Shown piece after piece: positions 7,068 through 8,254 of a stretch of DNA of 8,254 nt. The translations under genes were made by a program, and so were the position numbers. The first letter of the stretch is position 1. Every line of letters begins with the position of its first letter. The DNA is from Fidelibacterota bacterium (lineage in GTDB: Bacteria; Marinisomatota; Marinisomatia; Marinisomatales; TCS55), in NCBI GenBank assembly GCA_002717765.1, contig PBCB01000026.1, positions 12,356-20,609 of the forward strand, written 5' to 3'. The notes under the pieces are model-generated. The model ran no database searches. It worked only from the letters and a program-made list of their open reading frames with translations, and was not told where the DNA came from.

Positions 7068-8254
7068 TCAGCTGCAATGCGAAGCTAGCCAGTCAAACAT
7101 TTGTTTGATCTCAGTCTTTGTATTGAAAAAATGGATAGCCACTCTTAAATCGTTTGGTGCATCCACGGGTGATGTAAAGGTTTTTTGCTTCAGCCTTAGC
7201 TCATCATATACTTTCCAACCATTGCACCCTTGAGGAAGTTCAAGTACAAATACTCCTGAGCGCTGCGATTTATTAGTAGGCGAAGAGACTTGATATCCGC
7301 GCTGCTCCCAATCTTTAATTGCATAATTAACTAGTGCATCTATCCGATTCAATATGCGATCGATGTTGAGCTGTTCGCACCAATGTAATGCAGTATCAAA
7401 ACCGGCAAACGTCGCAAGCGCTCTAGTTCCAAATTCAAATCTTCTAGCAGCAGGTAATAGGGTATAGCCTCCTTCTTGATCCATGGATTCATGGCTATGA
7501 GACCCAGTCCAAGTTAAACGTGTTTTATCTAAAATCTCTTTTCTACAGAAAAACATCCCGGTTCCTTTGGGGCCTAAAACCCATTTATGACCGCATGAAC
7601 TATAATAGTCACAACCTAATTCATGAAAATTGAACGGAACGCAAAGAGGACCCTGGGCTCCATCCAAATGATACCGAATATTTTTTGATCGTAAATAGCG
7701 GCTTATCTGCTGAGATTCATCTACCGTTAGAGCGCGCCCATTGTTTCGAGAAACGTGTGGAATACTTACCATTCGCGTTTGACTAGTTGCTAGCTTTTTG
7801 ATTTCTTTCACAATATCTGAACCGCTATCAAAATTTAATCGAATAACCTTTACGCCATAACGAGTAGCTAGCGAATACCATGGAATCGTATTGGCAGGAT
7901 GTTCTTGATTAGTGATCATCACTTGATCGCCTTTTTTCCAGTTGATTGCCCATGAGGCAATATTGATTCCCTCAGAAGTGCTATGGGTAAGAGCAACCTC
8001 ATTTTCATCTGCGCCAAAGACCGAAGCTAGATGCGCTCTTAAATCGGGTTCGACCTTACTCATTTGAGCAGATATATCAGGATGCACTGGGCCTTTATTT
8101 TGGAATACCAATTTTTTTAATACAGACTCCATCACGATCTTTGGGGAAGGCGCTATCCCAGCGGTTTGAAAAAAAGAATCTTTAGTTGCTGGTATTGATC
8201 TTCTGGCTTTCCTAACCCATGCTTCTTCAGATTCATGTGTTGAATTAGTTAGGT
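7068..8254 (-). CDS. Class V aminotransferase-fold PLP enzyme (cysteine desulfurase/epimerase-like), 5'-truncated by window edge
   Basis: PLP-dependent enzyme of the class V aminotransferase/NifS-like superfamily. Counting from the GTG at 8135, the schiff-base lysine is Lys184 in 'SSCGHKWVLGPKG', preceded by His183; the PLP ring-binding pair is Asp158/Gln161 in 'YHLDGAQG'; 'TSEGIN' (~53-58) is the phosphate-binding turn; and 'RRFEFGT' is the conserved C-terminal motif. The frame does not begin at 8135: it stays open to the right edge, and the upstream 39 codons read like a normal N-terminus, including 'FFQTAGIAPSPK', the family 'YLNNAGxGP' strand. No in-frame ATG is visible there, so the true start lies beyond the window, in which case at least 394 residues are visible in total. 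The exact reaction (cysteine desulfurase, isopenicillin-N-epimerase-like, other) cannot be chosen. No signal peptide is visible in this part; cytoplasmic as for the family. It is convergent with the CsgG-like gene, with a 4-base gap. Confidence 0.9.
   Translation of the reverse strand, partial: LTNSTHESEEAWVRKARRSIPATKDSFFQTAGIAPSPKIVMESVLKKLVFQNKGPVHPDISAQMSKVEPDLRAHLASVFGADENEVALTHSTSEGINIASWAINWKKGDQVMITNQEHPANTIPWYSLATRYGVKVIRLNFDSGSDIVKEIKKLATSQTRMVSIPHVSRNNGRALTVDESQQISRYLRSKNIRYHLDGAQGPLCVPFNFHELGCDYYSSCGHKWVLGPKGTGMFFCRKEILDKTRLTWTGSHSHESMDQEGGYTLLPAARRFEFGTRALATFAGFDTALHWCEQLNIDRILNRIDALVNYAIKDWEQRGYQVSSPTNKSQRSGVFVLELPQGCNGWKVYDELRLKQKTFTSPVDAPNDLRVAIHFFNTKTEIKQMFDWLASHCS

Overview
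The window is AT-rich, gene-dense bacterial chromosome. It holds six protein genes (two cut by the window edges) and one tRNA. Every gap between genes is under 100 bases. Several products carry a Sec signal peptide or a lipobox, and two look like outer-membrane beta-barrels, so the host has a Gram-negative type envelope. A PorV/PorQ (FadL-like) outer-membrane protein, an M1 peptidase with a 'WFHIWPNAY' opening motif, and a TAnnTTTG promoter-like element all point to the FCB superphylum (Bacteroidota, Neomarinimicrobiota and relatives). The phylum cannot be fixed from this window alone.

Layout, left to right. The catalytic half of an oligopeptidase B (S9A serine peptidase) enters from the left edge. 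A small lipoprotein with a Tyr/Gly/Asn-rich middle and a Ser/Thr-rich tail follows 46 bases later. A FadL/PorV-type outer-membrane barrel protein follows 24 bases after that. These three genes are tightly spaced and could share a transcript. After an 83-base gap comes tRNA-Phe(GAA). Only 22 bases past the tRNA, and with a good ribosome binding site, starts a large secreted M1 zinc aminopeptidase. Its last ~345 residues look like an outer-membrane beta-barrel with an Omp85-type RGY motif. A small secreted protein of the CsgG/LpoB/TolB-N-like 'FDG' type follows, with two C-terminal hydrophobic segments. A convergent minus-strand class V (PLP) aminotransferase ends 4 bases away and runs off the right edge.

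Taken together, this is mostly a cell-envelope neighbourhood: two peptidases, a lipoprotein, an outer-membrane channel-like protein and a probable envelope accessory protein. The aminotransferase is on the other strand and is probably unrelated. I see no mobile element, CRISPR array, phage gene or integrase. The item most worth a second look is the M1 peptidase joined to a putative Omp85-like barrel with no recognisable POTRA domain, which would be a surface-displayed or membrane-tethered peptidase. Whether that architecture is already described cannot be judged from sequence alone.
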